Shown: piece after piece, positions 22,278 through 31,583 of the stretch
How positions within the stretch are numbered: the first letter of the stretch is position 1
Layout of the letters: each line of letters begins with the position of its first letter
NCBI GenBank assembly: GCA_028821605.1
Contig: JAPPFM010000041.1
Coordinates: 124,001-188,000 of the forward strand
DNA: 64,000 bases
Direction: 5' to 3'
DNA from: Candidatus Poribacteria bacterium
GTDB taxonomy: Bacteria > Poribacteria > WGA-4E > WGA-3G
The notes under the pieces: model-generated
Database searches by the model: none
Told to the model about the DNA's origin: nothing
Seen by the model: the letters and a program-made list of their open reading frames with translations, nothing else
Program-made: the position numbers and the translations under genes

Positions 22278-24542
22278 GTGAAAAACCACATTTTCGTCTT
22301 GTTTCTATTCCTGCTGCTTGTGCCATTTTTAGCGTCTGCAGAAGGACCCGATGCGACAATCCCTTTCGATTGTCCCAATATGCCAAACGCCAAGTTCCAA
22401 TTCCACTTCACGCGTGAAATTATCGCACTTGCGGCTACGACAACCCCCTTCAATACAGTTGATGATCTCTACATCCGCATCTACGGCTACGATGCAGGTG
22501 TTTTTAATAAATTGGCTTGGTATTACGATGAGAAGTTGAAAGCGAAAAACTGGCACAGTATACAGGAAACGAATAACGTTCATCTTTATATGTTGGCGAG
22601 AGTTGCTGGGCAAAATCAGCGTTCAAATAACACTATCGCGGGGGTCTTTGCAATTGTAAAAAACGAGGAAAACATATCTCTACTAAATATCGTCGGCAGC
22701 GTCCCTTTACAACAGACAGATCGACTTTTAGCCAATCTCGGTGAACTTGGCATTGAGATCCCTGAATTGAAATCACTTGGTAAACTCGTCCTCCCCAAAT
22801 CTGAAGAGGCAGTAGAAACCATGCCGTTGCCAACGTTATTCCGGGTTACTGGAGGTGCCTCCACTGTCAACGGGCAGACAACGTATAAGAAAACCTTCAG
22901 CATACCGCCTATCCAGACCTACACCGAGAGCCATCAAGGGCATTGGAGCTACCGCGGACACCCAATCGAAAGCATTCAGATTCGCTCAACAGGAAAAAAA
23001 CAGGTTGCCAGAATAAGCGATGGGTTGAAAAGTGGATCCAAGGACATCACCGACTTGCTGGACAGCCTATTATCAAAAAATGGATCTGCCGACACACCGA
23101 AATTCATGGTGAACACATCGGAACGGAGTGTTACGATTAGCGCGGGTGGAATGTTAGATGACACACACCCCACGATGCTTGCGAAGTCGTTTCGGACCCG
23201 AGAAGGAGATCCAATTGGCGAGATAGTAATTCGGGGGAATCGGTACACCGAGGCAAGCACAGTGAGAAAAGTGCTTGAAAGGGGTCCTGAAGAAATCGAA
23301 GATGTGGTCAAAGTATTACGTAATGGAGTGCCAACTTTTGAAAAGGCAGAGCTCGTGATTGAGGAGACAAATACACAACGGACAGCCGTAATTACTGTTG
23401 TGGAAACTCCTGTTGACTCACGTTTTTATCTGGATGGAGCACCACAGCTTGGATTCAATCGCGTCACTGGATGGGAGATTGGCACACGCATAGAATCCGG
23501 CTTTCGGCCACAAACGAAAAGCTCTATGTCCTTTGGAGTCAGTTCTTCTCCTGAATCCGGTGGAGATGACAATTCAAATTTCTTTGGACAGATTGGTTAC
23601 GGATTTAGCAATAAACAAACCTACTACCGAGCTGGCGGCAGTGCAGTCTGGGGTGAACCCTATTCATGGCATCTCGGCGTAACTGCCCAACTCCATCGTT
23701 CCACGGACATAATCACCCCTGACTTTCTTTTTCACTATGACGGTGGTGGGACGGATGCCCTCCGAGTTTTTGGGATGCGAGATCCCCTGAATTACTATTT
23801 GAGACAAGGGATTGAGATCGGATTGGAATGGAAACCGGTTATGCCGACACACTCATTCAAACTATCTCTACTCGCTGAGACACATGATAGTTTAGAAAAA
23901 AACACGGATTGGCATTTCTTCAATTGGCGTTCAAAATCAAAGGCGCGGGAAAATCCAGTGATAACACCTGGGCGGATGCGGAGCGTTATGTTCCAATATG
24001 ATCTTAACACCCGTCGAAATCATCTCGGTTGGCATAACACGTTTTCGGTTGAGCACGGCAATGCCACCTTTGGATCAGATTTCGAGTTTACTCGGTATCA
24101 GCTCCATCTACGCTATGCCCATCCATTGCGTGAACATCGGATACGCACTCGTGCTGTCGGCAGTTTTTCAACCGACTCTCTGCCAATTCAACGCCAATTT
24201 GTCATCGGGGGACCAGGACTATTGAACGGTTATCCATTTTATGCCGTTGCTGGTGACCGCGGCTATCTCTTCAATATCGAATATTTTTTCTATTTACCGC
24301 AACTGTTTACTTGGGGAAACCAGCAATTTGATTTTGATTTCAATCTCTTTTTGATATTCTTCTTTGATGCAGGTCAAGCGTGGAATATAGCCGACGGGAC
24401 GCGTACACTTGCTCCGAAGAGCGATACTGGCATCGGTTTCCAGTTCGGTGAAAGCGACTCCTTTTTGCGATTTAACGTTGCGAAAGCGTTTGAATCGGAA
24501 CAGGGCGTGCGATTTAACACGGTCTGGTTCTATAGTTTTTAA
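22278..24542 (+). CDS. Omp85/BamA-like outer-membrane barrel protein (paralogue 1)
   Basis: 754 residues beginning with GTG (AGGAG site seven bases before). The signal peptide covers residues 1-21 (VLFLFLLLVPFLASA). Residues 22-200 form an N-terminal domain shared with the paralogue at 27126 (FDCPNMPNAKFQF). At least one POTRA-like module is visible near 315-375 (GEIVIRGNRYTEASTVRKVL). The C-terminal 370 residues form a beta-barrel with the hallmark FVIGGPGLLNGYPF (GG..xxGY, corresponding to the Omp85 VRGF/Y region) and end in Phe, as barrel substrates of the Bam machine do. It resembles TamA or surface-antigen proteins more than housekeeping BamA, because few POTRAs are present. Likely task: insertion or export of surface proteins. 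Confidence 0.88.
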   Translation: MKNHIFVLFLFLLLVPFLASAEGPDATIPFDCPNMPNAKFQFHFTREIIALAATTTPFNTVDDLYIRIYGYDAGVFNKLAWYYDEKLKAKNWHSIQETNNVHLYMLARVAGQNQRSNNTIAGVFAIVKNEENISLLNIVGSVPLQQTDRLLANLGELGIEIPELKSLGKLVLPKSEEAVETMPLPTLFRVTGGASTVNGQTTYKKTFSIPPIQTYTESHQGHWSYRGHPIESIQIRSTGKKQVARISDGLKSGSKDITDLLDSLLSKNGSADTPKFMVNTSERSVTISAGGMLDDTHPTMLAKSFRTREGDPIGEIVIRGNRYTEASTVRKVLERGPEEIEDVVKVLRNGVPTFEKAELVIEETNTQRTAVITVVETPVDSRFYLDGAPQLGFNRVTGWEIGTRIESGFRPQTKSSMSFGVSSSPESGGDDNSNFFGQIGYGFSNKQTYYRAGGSAVWGEPYSWHLGVTAQLHRSTDIITPDFLFHYDGGGTDALRVFGMRDPLNYYLRQGIEIGLEWKPVMPTHSFKLSLLAETHDSLEKNTDWHFFNWRSKSKARENPVITPGRMRSVMFQYDLNTRRNHLGWHNTFSVEHGNATFGSDFEFTRYQLHLRYAHPLREHRIRTRAVGSFSTDSLPIQRQFVIGGPGLLNGYPFYAVAGDRGYLFNIEYFFYLPQLFTWGNQQFDFDFNLFLIFFFDAGQAWNIADGTRTLAPKSDTGIGFQFGESDSFLRFNVAKAFESEQGVRFNTVWFYSF

Positions 24543-24775
24543 TCAGCGAAACATGGGACAACGAAATGCCTCAACGCAGAAATTGTATTGTATTACTATC
24601 CTTTATGTTGTATCTGGTATCTATTATGAGATAGTTTGGAAAAATATGCAACTTTTTGGGAACTCGTTTGTAGTAACATAAAAAGGACATTTGTAGGAGG
24701 GATCTCCGAATCCTGATCTTTTTTGTGAGTAAACTTCACAACCGCGTCGCTTCCAAATGCATGAGGAATAACAAA

Positions 24776-25933
24776 ATGCGTAGACGCACAAATCGTGCCT
24801 TATTGCTATCTTTCGGGCTTCATGTCGGTCTGATGTTGGTGATTTCCCCATTTCTTGCCAATCACTTTACTTTAGAAAAAGAGAGCATATCCGCTGAGAT
24901 ATTGGAGCCAGAATCCGAGAAGCCAGTGAGAAGACGGGGCTTACCCACGCGTTCACCGATAGTGCCACAAGTGAACGAGGCGGAATCATCCTCTTCTCCT
25001 GCTTCGCCGACGTATACGCCAGAGGTGAACGTTCCGAAGGCACCAGTTTATGCCGATATGGCTCCTGATATGGTTACGCATGCCGATATCTCACAAACGG
25101 ATGCGCCAAGTCCTGTGTCCAACGCCAGTTTTGGTAAGGATGGTGCCTTGTCAGGTCCTGTTGTCATTGAGGGACAGCAAGGAAGCGGTTTTGGTGGACC
25201 CAAACATGGTCGGTATGGTAGGGGAAACGGCTTTGCCCATGGAACAGGTGTATCAGACGTGGAACCCGTAACGCTTGATGCTGTAGATGCCGGACTCGGT
25301 ATTTTCAGCACGGACGTGATGCCCGGATACGGTTTAATCGGGCAAGTCTATGTACCTGGTGGCAAAATTGAGTGGATGCCAGATTTCGGGGCTTTGACAC
25401 CTATCTATACTTTTATTACGACGAATTTAGATGTCCCCATAAGGGAGTATACAAAGGGATTTCCTACACCAGAAAAGCAGACTGTCGTTGAGAATTTCGC
25501 AGTCCGTTTCCGTGGACAATTGGCTGTAGATACACCCGGCAAATACGTCTTCTGGCTTTTATCGGATGATGGTTCAAAGTTATACATCAACAGTACTCTC
25601 GTTATCAATAACGATGGAGTTCACGGAATCATGCGTCGCAAAGGGCGTAAGGATTTATCAAAAAATACCCAGGTATCGTGGGAGATCGATGGTCATTTCA
25701 TAGAACTTGGAAAACGGGGAAGTATTGAGTTAGCAGCGGGGACGCATCCATTTGAAATTCAATATTTCCAAGGTCCCCGTTATGAAATCGCGCTTCAGTG
25801 GTTCTATCAACCGCCAAATGCCCATAGACAGATTGTTCCACCTGAAGTTATCTATCGCCCCGGTAAGTCAAGCGTTCCAGATGCGTTGAAAAAACTACAA
25901 CAACGTCTTAAGGGAATTGAGGACATAGAGTAA
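24776..25933 (+). CDS. TonB-like anchored protein with a PA14 domain (paralogue 1)
   Basis: 385 residues from the ATG at 24776, which has GAGG nine bases upstream and aligns with the start of the paralogue at 25935; the GTG at 24725 lacks both supports. The N-terminus (NRALLLSFGLHVGLMLVIS) is the short cytoplasmic tail and membrane helix typical of TonB-like proteins. A Pro/Ser-rich and then Gly-rich linker (residues 55-190) would span the periplasm. A PA14 domain fills about 220-360 (FRGQLAVDTPGKYVFWLLSD, DGSKLYINSTLVINNDG, GTHPFEIQYFQGP). PA14 domains usually bind carbohydrate. The gene abuts the second copy by one base, so the two are one transcript. Confidence 0.85.
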   Translation: MRRRTNRALLLSFGLHVGLMLVISPFLANHFTLEKESISAEILEPESEKPVRRRGLPTRSPIVPQVNEAESSSSPASPTYTPEVNVPKAPVYADMAPDMVTHADISQTDAPSPVSNASFGKDGALSGPVVIEGQQGSGFGGPKHGRYGRGNGFAHGTGVSDVEPVTLDAVDAGLGIFSTDVMPGYGLIGQVYVPGGKIEWMPDFGALTPIYTFITTNLDVPIREYTKGFPTPEKQTVVENFAVRFRGQLAVDTPGKYVFWLLSDDGSKLYINSTLVINNDGVHGIMRRKGRKDLSKNTQVSWEIDGHFIELGKRGSIELAAGTHPFEIQYFQGPRYEIALQWFYQPPNAHRQIVPPEVIYRPGKSSVPDALKKLQQRLKGIEDIE

Positions 25934-25934
25934 A

Positions 25935-27113
25935 ATGCGCAGACACACAAATCGCGCCTTATTGTTATCTTTTGCGCTCCACATAGGATTGATGTTAGCG
26001 GTTTCGCCGTTTCTCGTCAATCACTTTACTTTAGAAAAAGAGAGCATATCCGCTGAAATATTAGAGCCGGAGGCTGAGAAACAGGTGAGACGAAGGGTTT
26101 TACCCCCACGGACACCTTTGGTGCCGCAAGCGAGTGAAGCTGAAGCATCGCCATCTTCTCCTGCTTCGCCGACGTATGCCCCGGAAGTGAGTGTGCCGGA
26201 AGCACCACTTCACGCTGATGTAGCACCTGACATTGTTACACACACCGACCTTCCACAAACGGATAGTCCGAGTCCTGTGTCCAATGCCAGCTTTGGCGAG
26301 GATGATGGCACACTGGCGGGTCCTGTCGTCATTGAAGGACAGCGAGGCGGTGGTGTTGGAGGTCCTGGGCGCGAGGGACGTGGGAGCGGAGGATATGGGA
26401 CAGGAAAAGGCTTCGTACACGGAACTGGCGCAGCCGATGTGGGACTCGGAAACCTTGACGGTGTAGGTGCCGGACTTGGCATCTTCGGAACAAACGTAAT
26501 GCCCGGACACGGTTTAATCGGGGAAGTCTACGTACCGGGCGGTACAATCCACCAGATGCCGGATTTCGACCTTTTGACCCCTGTTTATACCTTTGTCACA
26601 CCAAATCTTGATGTCCCTGAACGGAGGTATACCGAGGGATTTCCCACGCCAGAAACTCAGTCTGTCGTTGAGGATTTTGCGATTCGCTTTCGTGGAGAGT
26701 TGGCAATTGATACACCGGGGCGTTATACCTTCGGGCTTTACGCAGATGACGGCGCGAAATTATATGTCGATGGAAGGTTGGTTGTGGATAATGACGGAAT
26801 CCACCCAGCAAGGGGGAAACAAGGGTACATAACGCTCACAGCAGGCATCTATCCCGTTGAGATTCACTACTTCCAGGGACCTCGACAATTCATCGCGTTA
26901 CAGTGGTACTATCAACCCCCGAAGGAACCCGTTTCTGAGTGGTCTCGTTCTTCCATCTCAGTAACAACTCCCAAATGGAATTGGCGTTGGGAATCAACCC
27001 AGTCAGGGAAGATTGTTCCACCCGAAATTATCTATCGCCCCGGCAAGCCTCGCATTCCAGACGCTTTGCGGAAACTACAGCAACGTCTGGAGGACATTGA
27101 CAGTGAACAGTAA
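25935..27113 (+). CDS. TonB-like anchored protein with a PA14 domain (paralogue 2)
   Basis: 392 residues, same plan as the preceding gene. The TonB-like N-terminal helix (RALLLSFALHIGLMLAVS) is nearly identical, followed by the Pro-rich linker, a more Gly-rich stretch (GGVGGPGREGRGSGG) and a PA14 domain (FRGELAIDTPGRYTFGLYAD, DDGAKLYVDGRLVVDNDG). The copies differ in the domain: this one lacks about 20 residues between the DNDG and TLTAG elements but has an insertion before IVPPEIIYRPGK. It starts one base after the stop of copy 1 and ends 12 bases before the second Omp85-like gene, showing an operon. Probable role: link between inner membrane and a surface or glycan partner. Confidence 0.85.
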   Translation: MRRHTNRALLLSFALHIGLMLAVSPFLVNHFTLEKESISAEILEPEAEKQVRRRVLPPRTPLVPQASEAEASPSSPASPTYAPEVSVPEAPLHADVAPDIVTHTDLPQTDSPSPVSNASFGEDDGTLAGPVVIEGQRGGGVGGPGREGRGSGGYGTGKGFVHGTGAADVGLGNLDGVGAGLGIFGTNVMPGHGLIGEVYVPGGTIHQMPDFDLLTPVYTFVTPNLDVPERRYTEGFPTPETQSVVEDFAIRFRGELAIDTPGRYTFGLYADDGAKLYVDGRLVVDNDGIHPARGKQGYITLTAGIYPVEIHYFQGPRQFIALQWYYQPPKEPVSEWSRSSISVTTPKWNWRWESTQSGKIVPPEIIYRPGKPRIPDALRKLQQRLEDIDSEQ

Positions 27114-27125
27114 GGGAGATTCCGG

Positions 27126-29588
27126 ATGAAATATGCGATTACGAAAGTATTGATAGTGTTTCTGTTTCTCATGAGTCCAACAGTACATTCCCAGCGGGAC
27201 GACGGCACTGTCGCTTTTGATTGTCCAAATGTGCCATCGCCTGAATTTCAATTCGATTTGAACCGGCGTGTCATTGCACTTGTGATGGAGGACCCAACTG
27301 CCGATGTTGCCCCGCTGTTCAACAGTATAAACAACCTGCACCTCCACAATTATCGGGGCCGCTCTGTCGATCTTAAGGAAGTTGTTCAGTATTATGAAAA
27401 GACACTAAAGGGACGCGGATGGAACGTGCTTGGGGAACACTGGCAAGGCGATGTCAGAAGCGACAATTTGCATCTCTACACGCTCCAAAGAGGTGAAACT
27501 ATTAATGGAATCTTTGTCATCGTCAATAGCGACAGCGGTGTATATTTGATAAATATCGTCGGTGAAATTCCGCAAAAGCAGCTTGGCGAATTGCTGCTCA
27601 ATCTTAATCAACTTGGTATCGAAATTCCTGAGTTGATGGCTCTCAAACCTCGTGATTTGAAACTCGCACCGCCTCCAGTTCTTCCAGAACCCGAATCCAT
27701 CGAATTAGATCCAAAACTTCTTGATATAAATGAAAATAAAACTGAAGTAAAAAAGACTCCGGTCTTACAAGAGGCACGTAAACCCACAAAGTCTTGGAAT
27801 TGGCAGATTGATGGTAAACCAATTCATGAACTGCAGATCCAGAACGGTCTGGCAACACCTGAAGGGCTGGATCCAAAACGGATTGGGGACACAATAGCAG
27901 CCGAAAGAGCCAATATTATGAAAGTTCTTGGAAACGGCTCTGGAGACATCACGAAGGTTATGCCTGTCCTCGCGAATGTACTCCTTAGTAGTGCCAGAAA
28001 AGTCTCTCTGCGTATTGAGGAAAAAGATACCAAACGGACTGCGATAATTACTGTTGACGATCTTCCTAAAACTATATCGGTACTGGAATCTCTGAAAATT
28101 TCTGGACCTCGTGGCAATCAAATCCACAGATCAATAGGCGACAAGTTAGTTCCAGAGAAATTAGAAACGCAAACATCACCTGTAGCAACCCGATTTTGGG
28201 CAGGGGAGGCACCTATTTACGAGGTTCGCATTCGAGGAAATAAAAAGATTTCGGAGGCACAGATCCAGCAGACCCTTGAAAACGGTTCCGAAGACATCGA
28301 ACAGGCACTTAAGACGTTGTTTAAAGTGATGCCGCATTTTGAGGAGATAAACCTACAAGTTGATGAAGAGAAGTCAAGGTACATCGCCACCATCACTGTT
28401 GATGAAAAACCTCTTGCCACCGATGTCTATCTCGGTCTCAATCCGCCACTACGTTTTGGATTTAATCGCGTTACCGGTTGGGAAATCGGCACTGGCTTTG
28501 AAGTCGGTAAACGGAAAGAGGTTGGACCGCTTTGGGCGTGGAGGGTCGGGGATTCGGTCAGCGGTCAAACGTCAAAACTCTTTGGGAAGGTAAGTTATGC
28601 ATTCGGAAATCCACGTCTCCATTATAGCGTTGGTGGGACAGCGAATTGGGGGAAACCCTACAGCTGGAACTTTGGCGGAACAGCACAAGTTCATCGATTA
28701 ACAGAAGTCGTCGCACCCGAACTTTTTCCGGGCCACGACCGTGGATGGGCAATTTTTCAACGCACTATCGGTATGCCAGATTTTCAAAATTACTATTTGC
28801 GACAGGGGGTTGAGTTAGCCTTGCGGTGGGCACCTGTTATGTCAATCCATTCCTTCAATTTGGCAATGGTTGTCGAATCACACGCGAATTTGCAGAAAAG
28901 CACGGATTGGTTTGTTACCAATTGGAAATCAAGCCTCGAATTGAGAGAAAATCCGCCGATAACCCCTGGTCAGATGCGCAGTCTCACTTTCCAATACGAT
29001 TTTGATAAGCGGACAAATTCCTTGGGGTGGCACAGTACCCTCCTCGTCGAACATAGCAATGCCGCCGCCGGTTCGGATTTTGATTTTACACGCCTACTAT
29101 TGCACCTCCGGTATGCTTTTCCCTTAGCGGAAAATCGGATCCGCACGCGTTTCTTGTTTGGATTTTCCGACGCATCGCTACCGATTCAACGCCAGTTTGT
29201 AATTGGTGGTATGGGTGGACTCAGGGGATACCCTTGGCTTAGACACACAGAAGAATCTGAGGGTATAATAGATTATAAGAGTGGTCATCGGTCTTCCCCG
29301 TACGCATTTGCAGGGGATCGAGGGTTTCTGCTTAACGTCGAATATCACTACCGTTTAGCCAATCTATCCAGTTGGAATATTTTCAGAAACGCGTTTGCCA
29401 TTGCTTTTCTTGATGAAGGTCAGGTTTGGAATGTGTCCGGTCCAGCGTATACCTTCGATCCCAAAGGGAATATTGGCATCGGTTTACAGTTTGGAGAAAA
29501 TGATTTTATCGGTAGGGTTAACATTGCAAAAGCGTTTGAATCCAGCCAAGGTATTCAAATTACGACAACTTGGTATTATAGTTTCTAA
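27126..29588 (+). CDS. Omp85/BamA-like outer-membrane barrel protein (paralogue 2)
   Basis: 820 residues. The signal peptide is residues 1-24 (KVLIVFLFLMSPTVHSQ). The N-terminal domain matches paralogue 1 (FDCPNVPSPEFQFDL). Two to three POTRA-like units follow, the clearest at about 365-425 (YEVRIRGNKKISEAQIQQTL). The barrel begins near 445 (LRFGFNRVTGWEIGTGF, shared with paralogue 1) and contains FVIGGMGGLRGYPW, with the canonical RGY of Omp85, before ending WYYSF. It is part of the tight operon 24776-30337. The barrel carries an extra loop after RGYPW (about residues 700-720) not present in paralogue 1, likely surface-exposed. Confidence 0.88.
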   Translation: MKYAITKVLIVFLFLMSPTVHSQRDDGTVAFDCPNVPSPEFQFDLNRRVIALVMEDPTADVAPLFNSINNLHLHNYRGRSVDLKEVVQYYEKTLKGRGWNVLGEHWQGDVRSDNLHLYTLQRGETINGIFVIVNSDSGVYLINIVGEIPQKQLGELLLNLNQLGIEIPELMALKPRDLKLAPPPVLPEPESIELDPKLLDINENKTEVKKTPVLQEARKPTKSWNWQIDGKPIHELQIQNGLATPEGLDPKRIGDTIAAERANIMKVLGNGSGDITKVMPVLANVLLSSARKVSLRIEEKDTKRTAIITVDDLPKTISVLESLKISGPRGNQIHRSIGDKLVPEKLETQTSPVATRFWAGEAPIYEVRIRGNKKISEAQIQQTLENGSEDIEQALKTLFKVMPHFEEINLQVDEEKSRYIATITVDEKPLATDVYLGLNPPLRFGFNRVTGWEIGTGFEVGKRKEVGPLWAWRVGDSVSGQTSKLFGKVSYAFGNPRLHYSVGGTANWGKPYSWNFGGTAQVHRLTEVVAPELFPGHDRGWAIFQRTIGMPDFQNYYLRQGVELALRWAPVMSIHSFNLAMVVESHANLQKSTDWFVTNWKSSLELRENPPITPGQMRSLTFQYDFDKRTNSLGWHSTLLVEHSNAAAGSDFDFTRLLLHLRYAFPLAENRIRTRFLFGFSDASLPIQRQFVIGGMGGLRGYPWLRHTEESEGIIDYKSGHRSSPYAFAGDRGFLLNVEYHYRLANLSSWNIFRNAFAIAFLDEGQVWNVSGPAYTFDPKGNIGIGLQFGENDFIGRVNIAKAFESSQGIQITTTWYYSF

Positions 29589-29596
29589 AGGGCACA

Positions 29597-30337
29597 ATGA
29601 CGATGCGCGCTTTAACCATTTTTGTTATTATCGGTATGCTGTCCGTCTCTACTGTCTTTCCAGATGGTAAACGGGAAATCGCTTCCTCGTCCGAAGACGA
29701 GTTTACCTTCGTCCGTTTAAAATATAGAGGATGGCGAAGTATATGGGATATAGATTGGCCCGCTTCAGATCGTAACTTTATCTTGCAACTCCGGAAGCAC
29801 ACAAACATTAACGTTTCATCAAAAGAGAAAATTGTTGACATCCGTTCCAAAGAACTTTTTCATTATCCATTTGCCTATATGCTGGAGGTTAGCCGATTGA
29901 GACTCACTGAGGCGGAGGCGAATAACCTGCGCGAATATCTCCTGCGCGGTGGTTTCATCTTAGTAGACGATTTTCATGGGGGCAGACAATGGAAGCAGTT
30001 TTATAAGCAATTGAAAAAGATTTTTCCGAAACGTGAGCCGGTGGACATCCCTATTTCGCATCCACTTTTTCACTGTTTCTATGACATTGATGAACTGATG
30101 CAGGTTCCCGGGGCAGGTGCAGCCCTCAGAGGAAAGACCTATGAAAAACGAGATGGTCGTCCTGCACGGTGTCTTGGTGTCTACGATGACAACGGTAGAC
30201 TCATGATGATGATAAACTTCAATATGGATCTCGGAGATGGATGGGAGCATGCCGCCGAGGATTTCTATCCCCGTGAACGTTCAGACATGGCATTTAAACT
30301 CGGAATTAACGCCGTTGTCTACGCACTCACGCATTAA
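29597..30337 (+). CDS. Secreted DUF4159-domain protein (paralogue 1)
   Basis: 246 residues; signal peptide 1-22 (ALTIFVIIGMLSVSTVF). The rest is a DUF4159 domain, which has a class I glutamine-amidotransferase-like fold: FTFVRLKYRG, DWPASDRNFILQLRKHTNI, FHYPFAYMLEV, LREYLLRGGFILVDDFHG, then PISHPLFHCFYDI and a C-terminal FNMDLGDGWEHA. The catalytic Cys of true amidotransferases is not evident, so a binding role is more likely. It starts eight bases after the Omp85-like gene, in the same operon. DUF4159 proteins often accompany envelope or gliding-type gene sets; the biochemical task is not known. Confidence 0.88.
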   Translation: MTMRALTIFVIIGMLSVSTVFPDGKREIASSSEDEFTFVRLKYRGWRSIWDIDWPASDRNFILQLRKHTNINVSSKEKIVDIRSKELFHYPFAYMLEVSRLRLTEAEANNLREYLLRGGFILVDDFHGGRQWKQFYKQLKKIFPKREPVDIPISHPLFHCFYDIDELMQVPGAGAALRGKTYEKRDGRPARCLGVYDDNGRLMMMINFNMDLGDGWEHAAEDFYPRERSDMAFKLGINAVVYALTH

Positions 30338-30351
30338 GAAGTAACCTGAGA

Positions 30352-30472
30352 CAGGACTTACGCAAAATTCCTTCCTTTCCTCACAGAATCGGAAGATTGG
30401 AAGGCTCCCATCCTATCATCCTTCCTTTCCTTCCATCGTTTCATCCCAATATTTGCTTTGTGCGCAAGTCCC
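30352..30472 (+). repeat. MITE-like repeat, family 1 copy E
   Basis: The left end CAGGACTTACGCAAAA (30352) and right end TGTGCGCAAGTCCC (near 30459-30472) are imperfect inverted copies. The 120-base interior holds repeated CCTTCCTTTCC tracts. It lies between the two DUF4159 genes, another case of a repeat separating paralogues. Confidence 0.55.
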
Positions 30473-30648
30473 GTTGAGAGTGATTCATTACTCTCGGCAT
30501 TTCCCTACCTATTTTAACTCCCAATCCGCATTTTAGATTTGGTGAAAATTTCACTTGTGGCATAAACGCTTAGTTTGTGCTACACTATATGTACTTCTTA
30601 CAAAGTACCTATCCTCGCACCCCGTAGGCGTGCAAAATCGTATCGTCT

Positions 30649-30678
30649 GTAGGGATAGGTCTTGTGCCTATCCCGTAC
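30649..30678 (+). repeat. GTAGGGATAGG hairpin
   Basis: GTAGGGATAGG and CCTATCCCGTAC pair around TCTTGTG in the leader of the second DUF4159 gene. It belongs to the same general class of GTAGGG-type hairpins as those at 9175, 22096 and 54983. A smaller hairpin (GCATAAAC/GTTTGTGC) lies upstream near 30560-30582. Confidence 0.45.
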
Positions 30679-30722
30679 CCTTAGAGATCTATTCGGACAG
30701 AACGAAAGTGGAGAATAACTAT

Positions 30723-31451
30723 ATGCGAACAATTTTGATCCTAACGACACTCGTTATAGTGTTCACACCCACTGTTCTTCTGGACGGAGAAAATGACAGC
30801 GACCTATTTACTTTCGTTCGACTGAAGTATGGTGGGCAGCTCACGCGACGCAGTAGTTGGCGTGTGGATTACCCTGCCTCTGACCGGAATTTTATTTGGC
30901 AACTCCGTAAGCAGACGAATATCAATGCTGATCCCTATGAAAAGATCATTGAAGTCGGGTCGGGAGAGTTGTTTGAGTATCCGTTTGCCTATATGTTGGA
31001 GGTGGGCAGTCTCAGATTAAGCCGCGCAGAGGCAAAAAATCTACGTGAATATCTGTTACGCGGCGGTTTTATCTTCATTGATGATTTCCACGGGGAACGT
31101 GAATGGAAATGGTTTTATACAGAATTCAAGAAGATTTTTCCAAAACGTGAACCGGTAGACATTCCTATATCACACCCGATCTTTCGGTGCTTCTTTAAGA
31201 TAGACAAATTGATGCAGATTCCCGGACTCCGTTCGCTCTATAGTGGACGAACCTATGAACGGTTCGACGGATATCCAGCGTACTGCCGCGGGGTCTATGA
31301 CGACAAGGGACGACTCATGATGATGATAAACTTCAATACGGATCTTGGAGATGCATGGGAACACGCTGCAGAGGATCTTTATCCGCGTGAGTATTCGGAT
31401 ATGGCATTAAAAATGGGTATCAATGCGGTTGTCTATGCGCTCACACATTAA
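30723..31451 (+). CDS. Secreted DUF4159-domain protein (paralogue 2)
   Basis: 242 residues from the ATG at 30723, chosen because GGAG lies upstream and it aligns with paralogue 1; in-frame upstream sequence is repeat-derived. Signal peptide ILILTTLVIVFTPTVLLDG. The DUF4159 core is very similar to the copy at 29597 (FTFVRLKYGG, DYPASDRNFIWQLRKQTNI, LREYLLRGGFIFIDDFHG, HPIFRCFFKI, FNTDLGDAWEHA). The 385-base gap carrying a MITE and hairpins means it probably has its own promoter rather than sharing the operon of copy 1. Confidence 0.87.
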   Translation: MRTILILTTLVIVFTPTVLLDGENDSDLFTFVRLKYGGQLTRRSSWRVDYPASDRNFIWQLRKQTNINADPYEKIIEVGSGELFEYPFAYMLEVGSLRLSRAEAKNLREYLLRGGFIFIDDFHGEREWKWFYTEFKKIFPKREPVDIPISHPIFRCFFKIDKLMQIPGLRSLYSGRTYERFDGYPAYCRGVYDDKGRLMMMINFNTDLGDAWEHAAEDLYPREYSDMALKMGINAVVYALTH

Positions 31452-31492
31452 TTCTTTACAACCGTGTGTGGGCCGATACTCGGACAAAATTT

Positions 31493-31521
31493 TTGGCAAT
31501 TAGCGTTAGACGTGCTATAAT
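31493..31521 (+). promoter_or_regulatory. Sigma-70-type promoter for the PhyH gene at 31584
   Basis: TTGGCA (31493), 17-base spacer, TATAAT (31516). It lies 63 bases before the start codon. The housekeeping architecture contrasts with the ECF-type boxes of the island to the left. Confidence 0.7.
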
Positions 31522-31583
31522 TACGGTATCAAAAACTTTTGGCGGGTAGCGTACTTTAATGCCCGTAAACTGGAGAAACCTAT

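Noticed and set aside
22156-22453. Minus-strand frames before the first Omp85-like gene
   Set aside because: They overlap the ribosome site and signal peptide of the well-supported plus-strand gene and have no start signals.
24647-24677. Possible seventh ECF-type promoter before the first PA14 gene (TGCAACT, then TAGTAAC at offset 24)
   Set aside because: The -35-like box matches but the second box lacks CGTC, so it does not meet the pattern of the other six. It remains a weak possibility only.
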